64,000 bases of DNA, from positions 28,343,259 through 28,407,258 of the forward strand of contig OW203770.1 in the NCBI GenBank assembly GCA_934045905.1, read 5' to 3'. This stretch comes from Leuctra nigra. Its lineage: Eukaryota; Arthropoda; Insecta; Plecoptera; Leuctridae. The translations under genes were made by a program, and so were the position numbers. Positions 10,360 through 21,565 of this stretch are shown in pieces (the first letter of the stretch is position 1; each line of letters starts with the position of its first letter). The notes beneath the pieces are model-generated. The model did no database searches and had not been told where the DNA came from. It worked only from the letters and a program-made list of their open reading frames with translations.

Positions 10360-12438
10360 TTGAGCGAGCGAAGCGAGCGACTCCATTTGGCTCTTTTAGC
10401 ACGGACCTCTGTTTTTTTTTTTGTTTTTTTTTTTTGTTTTTGTTTTTGTATGCTAAAGGAAGCAATGGAAGTCGCACCGTTTCACCGATCGACCTGAAAT
10501 TTTGCACACATGTAAAGACAACCTTCTCTGTTTGCAGACCCAATTTTTTTTTGAAATCCATCCATTGGTTCATTGTTAAAATAAGTATCTCCTGATAGCC
10601 TAAAAAATGAAAATGGTCTTCGAGAAATGTGATCAAACTCATATTTAGCATGGTCAGTAAGACCAACAATGTCACTTATTTTACAAATTTTCAGCCGAAT
10701 CTGTCAAGAAAGTATGCACTTATTGACATTTTTAATAGCTGTCAGAAATGAAACATTGAAAATGAATGTCTTTCCAATGCAACTGAATCTGATTTGCTTT
10801 AGGTACAAGAGTGTTTTGATGGTATGTACAGTTTTTTTAGTGAAAAGCAGATATTTTTATGTTTATTGAGTTGATCAAATTTGAATAATTCAATTTGGAT
10901 CATAGTTTCCAACAAATCATTTCGAGTTTTTAAGGACCTTGATTGTCTTTTCGTCAATTCGTAGTTCTAATGGCCGTGCCTCCCGTGTTTCTACTTGGCT
11001 GATTTTGCATCCAGGAGGGATTAGAAACATAAGCTCACATTTCAATAATATCATTGAGTGGCGTTTGTTCTCTTCTAGCGTTCACACGTCATTCCAAATC
11101 TCTCCTGCATTTTGCTTCTTTTCGTTGATAATTTTGGCAATTTGGTGTACTTTGTGAAGGTATTAGTAAAATTGAATCGCTTTTAAAGCATAGATATTAG
11201 GTATCTACAGTTTTTGTCCAGGGGATTGATTATTTCAAATTATTTTCTTCTTGGAAACGTTGGATTTATTCCGTTTCTGAGCTTCTGTCTAGCCTGACAT
11301 TTCCTTGAAGGTTGCTATTTTTTTTTGAAAGTTTTGATTCATTCAGTTCAAAACATTACGTTGTCTTATTTTAATTGTGGAACGTTGGATTCATTCCGTT
11401 TCTAAACTAGGTAGTTACTATTTTACCTGATCCGTTTTTTGTGTGGAACTTTGATTCCTTTCGCTTATTAGTTGAAAGGTGATTACTTTATTTTCATATT
11501 TGCGAAGTTTTGTTCAAGATTCATTTCGTAACATTACGACATTGAATACATTACGTCTTTGAGCACACATTTCGTGCATTTCAAACATTGATCACACAAA
11601 TATTATTGTACTTTAATTAGGTAGGTACTCTACTTCTTACTTTTTCATTACCTATCTCATCCCTATTTAAACATGCCGAAAAATGGAAAGACTTCTGCTA
11701 GAATGAAAGCCATAAAGGCGAAAAAGCGTCTGCGTGAAATTGAAGATCAAGAAACTGACGAAGCTAAATCTAAAAGGTTGAAACAAAATGTCGTTAATAA
11801 TAAAGCATCAAGGAGCAAAGAGACCCCCGACCAGACTGCTGCAAGGAGATACTCAAACAATCAACGCAATACCCGCTCTCGTGCAGCGGGTTTTGCCGAT
11901 TGACCGACCAACTAAAAACTTCGCATGGTAATTGGTAGCAACATTTAAGGTATTTTTGCCAATTTTCAGTCTAATTTGTAGTTATTTTCAAAAGTTTTTG
12001 TAATTTTAGGGACATTTTGTGTGTTGGCTGTCAAATTCACGGCGACATCGAATCTTTAGTTCAAGGCAAGGTAGTTAGAGCAGAAAGTTTCAAACGAAAT
12101 GAAACTAATAATGACCGTTTAACAGATTGATCTGATATTGTGTCCACAGTAATATCATATCATATGAGTGGTCCCAGGTATATTGTTTGAAAGATATCCT
12201 GTGATTTTTGAAACTTAACAAGGAACCGTTCAATCAAAGGTTTAATCGATCAACTTAAAACTTAGCAAGGTTATTGGGACCAATATTTTTGGAAATTTTG
12301 GAGATATTTATACAAGTCTGTGACGAAATTCAAGAATTATTGGCTTTTAATGACATTTTCGATAAACATAATTTCGGTTCGAGGTGTTGCGTGTATCCGT
12401 GCTCGCTCATCAACGCGTTACTCAGAGCGTTTTCCTAG
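10360..12438 (+). mobile_element. HLE-1 Helitron-like element, 2079 bp, with 76-aa ORF
   Basis: Begins TTGAGCGAGCG after A (10359) and ends GCGTTTTCCTAG before T (12439). Removing it restores the reading frame of the host LINE relic with no duplicated bases, a clean demonstration of the boundaries. It is nearly identical to the inverted copy at 4054-6130. The first about 300 bp and the last about 500 bp are shared with all HLE-1 copies; the middle (about 10680-11900) is restricted to the long subtype and partly kept at 25736-26767. Confidence 0.85.
11673..11903 (+). CDS. 76-aa basic protein in HLE-1; possible Helitron protein remnant
   Basis: Second copy of the ORF at 4589-4819; the C-terminal tail reads AAGFAD here and AAGIAD there. 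It has an ATG start and an uninterrupted frame, is strongly basic, and contains SRSKETPDQTAARRYSNN. Its stop codon falls at the start of the generic HLE-1 3' half, which suggests that an internal deletion fused the beginning of a longer gene to the terminal sequence. No catalytic motif is visible. The Helitron assignment is an inference from composition and context. Confidence 0.4.
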   Translation: MPKNGKTSARMKAIKAKKRLREIEDQETDEAKSKRLKQNVVNNKASRSKETPDQTAARRYSNNQRNTRSRAAGFAD

Positions 12439-13059
12439 TAAATAGATATTATACTAGAGACCAAAGTAAAACGGATGAAATGAAAAGATAAGGTTTAACA
12501 CCGCTGGAAAAGAGACGAACCAAATGTAGACTCATGTTGTTATTTAAGATGTAAATAAGATGTTTAAGACCTTGTAAATATTAACAAGCATTTATATTTT
12601 AGGGAGCCTGCTTATTCCTCAAGAGTCGATCATAATTTAAAAATTGAACCATTTTTTGCGGCAACTAACTTTTTTCAACAATCATTCTTTCCAAAAAAAA
12701 ACAAAGACTGGAATAGGCTGCACTATCTAGGGATGTCAGTGATGTAAATAGTTTTGAAACATTGGTAGACTTATTTATATTTAGTGAAACAGGGGTAAAT
12801 ACCTGAGCGAATAGGTTGAAATGTACAATTAGTTATTAATAATTAATTGTGTTATATATAGGTTGTAATTGATAATTTATTATGTAATTGTAGTATTATT
12901 GTAGACTATAGACTCACATTTCTGTTATATTCATGTAAATGAATCTAGAAATAAAATACTTAAAAAAAATGTCCTGAAGTTCCACGCTGCAAGATGCATA
13001 CTCTTTATTAACTTCTTCTTCTTATGTTTGTTTTTGTTTCGACCGCAGTGATGTGTAAT

Positions 13060-13215
13060 CCCAGGATGGTTATTCTTGAAATAGTTATCACGTCATAGTA
13101 ATGACTCATAAGAAAGTCATAATATTAACATGGTGAGAGATAGGACAAACTTCCTTATGACATCATAACTTGTAGTTATGACGTGATAACTTTTTCAAGA
13201 ATAAGCCCCCTGGGC
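13060..13215. mobile_element. MITE with imperfect 38-bp TIRs
   Basis: TTATTCTTGAAATAGTTATC with ACGTCATA at the left is mirrored by TATGACGT and GATAACTTTTTCAAGAATAA at the right. Outer bases CCCAGG...CCTGGG extend the inverted repeat. Length about 156 bp, noncoding. Confidence 0.6.
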
Positions 13216-14115
13216 GCGGTTACCCAGGCGACTTGAAATGAAGACAGGTTATGTTTGGAGCACCTTTTCTAGCCCCTTCCCTCATACGAGGGCGAGCAGA
13301 ACGGATCCTAAATAGGACTGCTCGGACACCTGAACCGCTGCTGAAATCCAATGCTGTCTTCAACCCCACCGAAAAGACGACCATCGAGTTTAGGCCGCTC
13401 ACATGCAAGACACCGACTAGAGGCTTCCAGCCTACTGAGCCTGCCCCCGTCACCGATGAACTCATCGCTGTGAGACTTCTTGGGGCTTTCAGACGACGGT
13501 GTAGAAAAGCTGTGCTGAGAATTTGTTTAAAATGGGATAGCCGCTGCACGACGACAATCACACCTGCCACGCAAAAGTACTTAACCCAATGGCAAGCCAT
13601 GAGCTAGCCGATTGGAGCACATCTGCGCGTTCTTGAGCTGCTGTTACAAGCTCTAGCTGAATAGCTATCCAACTAGTGGCTTTTCGGTACACACTTTATG
13701 ATGTTTTTGTGATGTTGGCCCCCAAAAGGGCCGTTTGTCACTACGTTTCTGCAGTCGTAGCGCTGCCATCTTCAGGTGAAGACTGCTGAGTAGCTATCCC
13801 CCAACCTGGAGGACCAGAATTTTCTGTCAGGGTTTATTCCCTTAGTCAACAAGGTCCAGTTATTTCTGGGCGCCGGATACTCGCCCCCACCCTCTTCCGT
13901 TAGCAGCATGACATACATCCATTGCATGCCATGCATTGCCCAGGGTCACGCGACTCATGTCTTCGTGGACGTGGAAGTAGGATTTGTTGGCCTGTCTTAC
14001 ATGACGTAAGCATTTCTCAGAGTTTTCTTGCTATGCAGACGTTGACAATCCACATAGCCTCTGAGACTCATTGCCAACCATTGAACCCCCAACTGTTACA
14101 CTGTTATTGATTGAA
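13216..14115. other. GC-richer unclassified block
   Basis: Differs in composition from its AT-rich flanks. It holds a 118-aa frame (13251-13607) that I cannot relate to any family, and the phrase GCTGCCATCTTCAGGTGAAG, a word type often met near termini of Penelope-like and other retroelements. I would treat it as a retroelement fragment of unknown class rather than a gene. Confidence 0.3.
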
Positions 14116-14461
14116 GGGTTGCATTACATATAACCAGAATAATTTCGTCCATCATATCAAATGCATTTAAATTATCTGTAATTAACAAACGAAGCTATAC
14201 ATTGAATCATCGAAGTAAATCGAAAGTTATTAAATGCCGCAACAGCTGAGCGCACCTGCCGGCCTACTGACTGCATAGCCAGGGAGGGTCTGTCAAGTGA
14301 CGTCATTCTGCTTTCCTAAAAGTGCCTGTATCTCGGAAAGTATAACACTTACGGAAAAAAATTATGAAACAATCTTGATCAGACCGATCTGAAGAAAATT
14401 AAAAAAATACTAGACGCTCCGAATCTAAAGTTCCGTTCTCCTTTAATTACGTAGGTATTTA
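14116..14461. other. No gene recognised
   Basis: AT-rich spacer between the GC-richer block and an HLE-1 copy; no recognisable feature. Confidence 0.4.
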
Positions 14462-15365
14462 TTGAGCGAGCGTAGCGAGCGTCACCACGGTACACTTACT
14501 TTCTCTGTGTGTTTTTTTTTTCTTTTGTGGTCACACCCCAGGTCAAACCGCTCAAGCAATCAATCTGAAATTTTGTACACATACTAACGTACTCTATGCG
14601 GTCCCTGGGATCGTTCTTGAACGGGATCCAGTGATTGGTTCAAATTTAAAAAAAATTATCTTTCGATTGTTTTGTTTTATCAATTTGAAATTTTGACAAG
14701 TCATTACCACTAACATTTTACCCAATCATACAAAGTTTCAGCCAAATCCTCCCATTGGTTAAAATTTAAAAAAATCTTTCATATGATTTTTGAAATTTAA
14801 ACTAGAACCGTACGACCGATCAACTTAAAACTTTGCATGGTCATTGGGACCAACATTATCTGTATTTTTGAAAATTTTCAGATTATTGTGTGTTTAAATC
14901 CAAAAGTTATTGACATTTTACTGACATTTTGCGTGTTATCTGTCAAATTTCTCGAAAATTTTGATCACGGCTTCTTCGACTCTTTATAGTTCCAAGGTAG
15001 TTAGAGCAGAAACTTTCAAACGTATGATACTGATATGACCGTTCAACAGATTTTCTAATATTGTGTAAGTACACACACTTTTATCATATGAGTGGTCCCA
15101 GGTATATTTTTTTAAATATATCCTATGATTTTAGAATTTTAACAAGGAACATTTTAATCATAAGGTTCAATCGATCAACTTAAAACTTTGCATGGCTATT
15201 GGGACTTATACTTTAGGAATATTTGGAGATTTTTATACCTACAAGTCTGACGAATTTCAAGAATTATTGGCTTTTAATGATATTTACGATCGGCATATTT
15301 TCGGTTCGAGGTGTTGCGCGTGTCCGTGCTCGCTCATCAACGCGTTATACACAGCGTTTTCCTAG
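14462..15365 (+). mobile_element. HLE-1 Helitron-like element, 904 bp
   Basis: Complete short copy: TTGAGCGAGCGTAGCGAGCG after A, CCTAG before T. It carries the shared poly-T tract after the 5' end and the shared 3' half with GTGCTCGCTCATCAACGCG. Noncoding. Confidence 0.8.
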
Positions 15366-15541
15366 TTAAGAACAATGTAATTATTGAGAAATTTTAAATT
15401 TTACTAAATCCAAATCAATCATCTTGCCGTGAAGGCAGTTTTACCTTACTTTAATTAATAAGTTTCAGGTATCTAATTTAAATTTCGGGTTTCAATTCAA
15501 TGCTCATAAGCATTGAGAAATATATACTATTGCACAAATAA

Positions 15542-16755
15542 CTAGGAAAACGCTCAGTGTAACGCGTTGATGAGCGAGCACAGAACATGCAACATCCCCA
15601 TAGTAACGATGCACGACACGGCACATGACGATTTTCTCTGCAATTTTTCAATCTCCATAATACTCTGGATGAATAACAGATCCATTGTGTCGTGAAGTCT
15701 TACCTACATACCTTCTCCAGAAATCTCTTGTGACATCCCATACTAAACTCGTAAAATTACAATTAATACTAGACTGATTGGGCTTACAATATGTAAAATT
15801 TAATATTAAGTTGGTCTTGATCACCATGCAAAATTTGAACTTTATGTGAACATTTTGATTGTCGACCAATCAGAAGATATTATTTAAACTTAAACCAATG
15901 GGGTTGTTCACGCAAAACTATTGTAGATGGCGCTGCTGTTCTAATCGTCCGGGAGAGAGCCAATCAAAATGCATCTAGCGGAATGGAAGGTTTTTAAACT
16001 TTGGCGGGAGTTTGATTCAGAGTTCTTGGATTCAGAAACCAACCAATCAGAGAGAGGCACCTCCAATGCCGCTAGCGCTGCGAGTGAGAGCAAATGGCAG
16101 TGAACAACCCCATTAGAGGATTTGTCCTTCGTACTGCATCCGATTTTATGCGCTAGCTCAAAAATGCTTTCATTTTACTTTACATTGTGGATAGCTTGGC
16201 TGCTCTACAGGCCTTGCCTTGGAGCAGAAGCTTAAAGAAGGCAGGGATGACCATTTAGTATACATTTTTCAAGATTACGGAATAAAATGACCATAAAATG
16301 ACAAAACTTTTGAAAATAACGACAGATTAGACTGAAAATTGGCAAAAATACCTAAAATGTTGGTACCAATGACCACGCGAAGTTTTAAGTTGATCGGTCA
16401 ATCTGTTCTAGTTTAAATGTCAAAAATCACATGAAAAATGGGTTTAAATTTGAACCAATAGGAGGATTTGGCTGAAACTTTTTATGATTGGGTACAATGT
16501 TGGTTGCAATGTTTTTGCTAAATTTCAAATTGATCGAAGCAACCAATCAAAAGATAATTTTTTTAAAAATTGAACCAATCACGGGAGCCCGTTCAAAAAC
16601 GATCCCAGGGACCGCATAGATTACGTTAGTATGTGTACAAAATTTCAGATCGATTGCTAGAGCGGTTTGACCTGGGCTGTGACCACAAAAAAACAAAAAA
16701 AAAACAGAGAAAGTGCCATAAGAGTACCGTGGTGACGCTCGCTACGCTCGCTCAA
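15542..16755 (-). mobile_element. HLE-1 Helitron-like element, 1214 bp, with MITE inside
   Basis: Minus-strand copy: TTGAGCG ends at 16755 and CCTAG at 15542, flanked by A and T. Its 3' third (15590-15760) is a subtype shared with 26933-28754 rather than with the 2.08-kb copies. A small TIR element (15897-16114) interrupts it. Confidence 0.75.
15897..16114. mobile_element. MITE, TIR AATGGGGTTGTTCAC
   Basis: 15-bp perfect TIRs at both ends, about 218 bp in total, inserted in the HLE-1 copy. Paralogous HLE-1 sequence (around 16455, ACCAATAGGAGGATTTGG) lacks it. A related TIR (AATGGGCTTCCA) bounds the element at 30637-31012. Confidence 0.65.
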
Positions 16756-16929
16756 TAAATCATTAAACGTTTGTCGACATAAGTTCAAACATAAACTTGT
16801 GTAGGTAAATCAGTTACTAGCCCAATCCAAGATGGCGGACGAAATCACGCTGATGGAATATTATGAGTAGTCAGCCCTTTATAGTAGCTTTATATGTCAT
16901 TAGGCGTGAATTACCTAATACTTTTTCCA

Positions 16930-17095
16930 GAAATCGCTTTTGACAACCTGTACTTAACTCGTAAAATGACAATAAATACTTGACTCATTGGGCTTACAAT
17001 GTGTTAATTTTAGATTATGTTGGTCTTGATCACCATGCAAAATTTGAACTAAATCGGAACATTCTGATTGTCAACCAAACAGAAGATATTATTCG
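16930..17095 (-). repeat. HLE-1 internal fragment
   Basis: Matches 15725-15888 of the neighbouring HLE-1 copy (for example TTGGTCTTGATCACCATGCA) in the same orientation. It has no element termini. Confidence 0.6.
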
Positions 17096-18080
17096 GTTGT
17101 GCGGTTGGGCGGTTTGTGGTAATAATCAAACAACTGACATGTGTTTATTGCGGGAATGCGTGCCAATGGGTGCTCATGGGCACCATGGCTGCTTCTAGTG
17201 AAGTCCACAATAGGTACGTAGGTTTCTATCACATAATGCACACAGAAGAAGATATACATTAGTTTTAACATTTCGTTGACCTCTTGCGCTTCTGGTTGCC
17301 TGATACCGACATATTGTATACGACTCCTCATCAGAAGCAAATCCACCTGTTGATCAGTTTCCGATCAGTCCGTCGCTCTAGAAGTCTTTAAATCAATATT
17401 TAATGCCTCATAGCGCATGACAAACAGTCGGTCGATACCGAGCATGAATGAACATTGTACTACGCCACCCCCCACCCCTTCACATGACCACCCTTAACAT
17501 CGAGTTCACTGGGTCACTGGACCCTTCGCCTTAGGATCGATACAACTGACACCCCCTCCCCACCCGGCTCCATAACACTTGTGGCCACCAGCAAGTGTTT
17601 CTACGTCACAGCCAAGGTGTATGAGTTACTTTGGTGACTGGACGAATTGAAAAACAGTGGTCGGTCACGTGGTATTCAGGTTCATCCTTTCACCGCTAGT
17701 GTCGCATAATGGGCCACGACATCGGCGGCATTTCGAATGCAATATTTTGAAACACCTTGGTATATTCGTTCACAATGAGTCATAGACAGATTCAACACAA
17801 TTAATATTTTCAAAGAACATGAAAGTAGGTACATAACAAGATTGCAACGTGAGTAATAATACAATTTTATTTTAAACAAAAATACCTGATCTTACAAAAA
17901 AAATGCAATTGAATTACATACACCGTGAGATTGAGATTTGAAAATGTAATCCATTTGACTCAAGGTAAAAGTTTTGATACCTTTTGATTCTCATTCAATC
18001 CATGGGGTGAGATAAAGTGGGACGAAACGTTTTTTAAGCAGGGACACAATTGTGTTACCTCATTCTTAAAGTAATATAAT
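17096..18080. other. No gene recognised
   Basis: A mildly GC-richer part (17100-17660) followed by AT-rich sequence. No domain, tRNA or repeat identified. Confidence 0.45.
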
Positions 18081-18500
18081 AACCCCATAAAAAACACTTC
18101 GTGTAAAAATACCAGCCAAGTCTCTTCAACAAAAAAAAAATATGAAATCTAAAAATTCTGCACTGAAAAGTAATGATATCAAAAAATTTGCCAAGTCAAA
18201 ACTTTATTTGAAAATCAAAAAATACTTAGCGCATCGTGTACATAAATAGCTTGGAAGTATAAGCCAATTATAAATTATACAAGAAATATACATACATAGT
18301 ATACCTATAATGCCCTAAAAAAAACGATGCGCCAAGTATTTTTTGATTTTCAAATAAAGTTTTGACTTGGCAAATTTTTTGATATCATTACTTTTCAGTG
18401 CAGAATTTTTAGATTTCATATTTTCTTTGTTGAAGAGACTTGGCTGGTATTTTTACACGAAGTGTTTTTTATGGGGATATCACTCCTTTTTTTAGTTTAT

Positions 18501-18632
18501 AGATTTAGATTTTAGATTTATTTTGTACACATCTTACAAGTAGTGGGTATCCACAAGGTGGTAAGGAACAACAGTACAATGAAAATTAATAATATGGTAT
18601 AATAAATAATAGAGCCAGCTCTCAAGGTCCTT
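18501..18632 (-). terminator. LINE 3' UTR, poly-A signal and AAATCT tail
   Basis: Downstream of the ORF2 stop the minus strand contains ACAAAATAAATCT, which includes an AATAAA signal, then short AAATCT-like repeats to the end of the element. Short simple-repeat tails in place of poly-A are known for CR1/L2-type LINEs and are probably part of the target-primed recognition signal. Confidence 0.6.
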
Positions 18633-21536
18633 CTAATTCTTGTTGTCTTCACTTCCTTCATCACCGTCCTCCTCGTTCTTAGATGTCACCATATGTCGAA
18701 ACTCTTTTACAGATATGTCAGTCATATCAAAGTGTTGCAATTTGTTCCAGTCACGAACGGTTCTGGCCAAAAATGAAAATCTACCGCAATCGGTTCGTGC
18801 AAAAAGTTCTTTTATCATGTGACTTGAGGTTGTTCTTCCTTGACGTTTTTCTTCTAACTTTCCAGCACATTCAGACCATCCAATATTGCCATTTCTCATT
18901 TTAAACATATTGCATAACCTTGCAGTCTTCCTTCTGCTTTCTAAAGTTTCCCATTCCAATTCCTTCATCATTTCATTGGGACTTTCCCAAACAACATTCA
19001 AAACACCTCTCTCATTCCGTTCCTTCTTCCACTTCTTTACTCTACCAGTCACCCTTCTAGCCGCAATTTTTTGAATATTTTCTAGTGACCTAACTGCATT
19101 TTCTCGGTAAGGGTCCCATATGGCACCTCCATATTCCAGAAGAGGTCTCAAGAGTGTCTTATATGCCATGTTTTTCGTAGCTATGCTTGCTCCCATCAAG
19201 TTTCTATAGACAAAATTTATGTTTTTAAGGGCTTTACTGGCAACTAGACTTATATGGTCTTTCCACTCCAAAGTTTCATCAATCCAGACTCCAAGGTATT
19301 TGTAGCCATTCATCACTTGCAGTGTCTGCTCAGCAATGGAATATTTGGCAGGATTACTTTTTCTGGCTCGCGTATAACTCACAACTACGCACTTCTTCAC
19401 ATTCAAGCTCATTTCATTCTTAATCATCCATTCATTGATCACTTCCAAGTCATGTTGAAGATCCTGCTCATCTTCTTCATTACTAATCTTCCGATAGACA
19501 ACTAAATCATCAGCGAAGAGTCGAACAGGTGACTGTACATTTGATACTAGATCATTTATGTAAATGAGAAACAGTAATGGGCCTAGAACGCTACCTTGAG
19601 GTACTCCGGAAGTGACTTGTATACTGTCTGACAGGGTGTTTCCAACTTTGACCCTTTGTTCTCTCCCTAAAAGAAATGCTTCCAGTACTTGAATGACTGC
19701 ATCGTTTGGAACTATTGATTTAACTTTTGAAATGAGTATCTTGTGGTGAACCTTATCAAATGCTTTCATCATGTCCAAATATACTGCATCCACTCGTTCT
19801 CCACTATCCAGTGCATCAGACAGTTCTTGTACGAAGCCAGTAAGTTGCGTCTCACACGAGAAATTTGCCCTGAAGCCGTGTTGTGCTTCTATGATCCAAT
19901 TCTTTTCAACTAATATTTGCCAGATGTATTGGTTAATTAGTTTCTCCAGGATTTTGCACGCAAGGGACGTAAGACTAATGGGTCGGTAATTGGTCAGTCG
20001 GCACTTCTCACCGCCTTTAAAGATTGGAATAACAATTGCCTTCTTCCAGTCAATTGGAATTGCACCATCTTTTATTACTTGAGTATACAGGTGGAAAAGG
20101 TATTTGGAGATAATGTAACCACCCAATTTGAAGAAGCGAGCTGTTAGTCCATCCTCGCCGGGGGCTTTTCCATTTTTGAGTTTGCGAATAATGTCGAGAA
20201 CTCCTGCAACACTAATGGAAAATGGATATGCTCCCATTGAAACTCCCGCATTTACGTCTTCATTCAAATGGCAATGATTTTTATTAAATACATTGGAGTA
20301 GAAAATGTTCAATTCGTTTGCCTTCTCTTCATTAGTCGAAAACTCTGTGCCATCTGTTCCTACTAAAGTTGGTAAATCTCTTCCACCCGTTCCACCCTTT
20401 TGCTGACGTACATGTTTATACAGCATGGACCATCCGCCTGCTTCATCATCTTTTCGAAACATGTTTTTCATGAATTTATCCTTTGCCTTAGCCTTTTCCT
20501 GATTAAGTCTTTTAGTGAGAAGTTTAAGTTTCTCCTTGTAGCCGCCCCTAAACTTTCCTCTATTGTAATGATTTCGAACCTTTCTTTTGAGTTTCTTGAT
20601 TTTTTCGTTATAGTACTGTGGGTCACTATTTTTTTTTAACACAAGTTGAGGAATGTGGTGTACCATCGCGGCTTTACAGATATTCAAGAATCCATCCCAA
20701 AGTTCTTCAACGTTCTTGTCTACAGATGCCCAATCAGAGAAATTGTAGCTTAACTCATCTTGAAGTCCTCTTCTATTGGTTTTCTTGTAACACCATACTA
20801 CTGCTTTTGTCTCCGCCTCAGTAACCAAGCCATTCATATCACATTCGACTTCAACGATGACTGCCTTGTGATCGCTCAGATCTACCTCAACAACATCACT
20901 TCTAAGCAGACTGTCTATTGGATTAATCAACACCACATCCAACAGGTTGCTCCTGGTCCCATCAATCATCCTTGTGCCCTCCTTTACAACTTGTTCATAA
21001 CCTTGATTCATGATGGAGTAAACTACTCCCTGCTTAGTAATTACATTCGTAGCAATTCCATGTTTCCATTCAATTTCTGGAAAATTGAGGTCACCGGCCA
21101 CTATTGTCCTCTGATTGATGTCCTGTCGCTGCAGATGGTCATTCAATCTTTGAAGAAACTCAATGCCACCGGTGCCACTTCTGTAGGTACCTATGACATT
21201 AATCGTCTTGCTTTTACTAGTACTGATTGCGACGCATATCATTTCAAAATTGTCATCAGTCCAGTGAACTTTTCCTTTCAGTTCATGCTTGGTGCCAATC
21301 ATCACTCCTCCACCATGTCTGTTGCGATCATTTCTATGAAGTGTGTAATTTGCCAGAGATACTTCGCTGTTGTTTATATCTTGACTCAACCACGTTTCAA
21401 CAACAACAAACAAGTCGGGATCATAAGTCTCGACAATGGTTCGGAAATTATCAATCTTCTTTAAAATACTTCTAGAGTTGATTAGTAACAGCCGTACCGC
21501 ATTTCGCTGATTTATCACATCGCCCTTTTCCCTCAC
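18633..21536 (-). CDS. LINE ORF2: EEP endonuclease and reverse transcriptase
   Basis: This protein nicks target DNA and reverse-transcribes the element RNA. The numbering used starts at a GTG. Residues about 12-230 are the EEP (APE-like) endonuclease: N20, E47 in VVETWL, D149/N151 in AGDLNFP and SDH at 221-223. Residues about 300-360 are strongly basic. The reverse transcriptase spans about 440-720: TNYRPISL (515-522), motif A YLDMMKAFD with D588, SGVPQGSVLGP (643-653) and the catalytic FADD (674-677). The C-terminal region keeps LRPLLEYGGAIWDPY and RTVRDWN, typical of CR1/Jockey elements, then an acidic tail. The length is normal for the clade. There is no in-frame AUG before residue 79; the frame is open upstream to 21602, overlapping ORF1 by 37 nt. 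No inactivating change is visible. Confidence 0.93.
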   Translation of the reverse strand: MREKGDVINQRNAVRLLLINSRSILKKIDNFRTIVETYDPDLFVVVETWLSQDINNSEVSLANYTLHRNDRNRHGGGVMIGTKHELKGKVHWTDDNFEMICVAISTSKSKTINVIGTYRSGTGGIEFLQRLNDHLQRQDINQRTIVAGDLNFPEIEWKHGIATNVITKQGVVYSIMNQGYEQVVKEGTRMIDGTRSNLLDVVLINPIDSLLRSDVVEVDLSDHKAVIVEVECDMNGLVTEAETKAVVWCYKKTNRRGLQDELSYNFSDWASVDKNVEELWDGFLNICKAAMVHHIPQLVLKKNSDPQYYNEKIKKLKRKVRNHYNRGKFRGGYKEKLKLLTKRLNQEKAKAKDKFMKNMFRKDDEAGGWSMLYKHVRQQKGGTGGRDLPTLVGTDGTEFSTNEEKANELNIFYSNVFNKNHCHLNEDVNAGVSMGAYPFSISVAGVLDIIRKLKNGKAPGEDGLTARFFKLGGYIISKYLFHLYTQVIKDGAIPIDWKKAIVIPIFKGGEKCRLTNYRPISLTSLACKILEKLINQYIWQILVEKNWIIEAQHGFRANFSCETQLTGFVQELSDALDSGERVDAVYLDMMKAFDKVHHKILISKVKSIVPNDAVIQVLEAFLLGREQRVKVGNTLSDSIQVTSGVPQGSVLGPLLFLIYINDLVSNVQSPVRLFADDLVVYRKISNEEDEQDLQHDLEVINEWMIKNEMSLNVKKCVVVSYTRARKSNPAKYSIAEQTLQVMNGYKYLGVWIDETLEWKDHISLVASKALKNINFVYRNLMGASIATKNMAYKTLLRPLLEYGGAIWDPYRENAVRSLENIQKIAARRVTGRVKKWKKERNERGVLNVVWESPNEMMKELEWETLESRRKTARLCNMFKMRNGNIGWSECAGKLEEKRQGRTTSSHMIKELFARTDCGRFSFLARTVRDWNKLQHFDMTDISVKEFRHMVTSKNEEDGDEGSEDNKN

Positions 21537-21565
21537 AACCCATTGTGCATTTCCTTCAAGACCAG

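Larger units (their letters stand above)
10165..12968 (+). pseudogene. CR1/L2-like LINE 3' fragment split by HLE-1
   Basis: The coding remnant 10165-10359 reads LHFLKRNLYEAS then SIVRPLLEYACVVWDPY and MIQRRAIRFI, the region just after the reverse transcriptase core in CR1/L2/Jockey elements. HLE-1 (10360-12438) then intervenes, and the frame resumes at 12439: joined, it reads RFIINRYYTRDQ. Downstream, with stops and shifts, comes LTPLEKRRTKCRLMLLFK and NKDWNRLHYLG, the usual C-terminal Trp-Asn motif. The fragment ends near 12968 with AATAAAATACTTAAAAAAA. It is 5' truncated and dead. Confidence 0.8.

Noticed and set aside
20760..21464. 234-aa plus-strand ORF
   Set aside because: Antisense shadow of the LINE ORF2 endonuclease region; no domain recognised.
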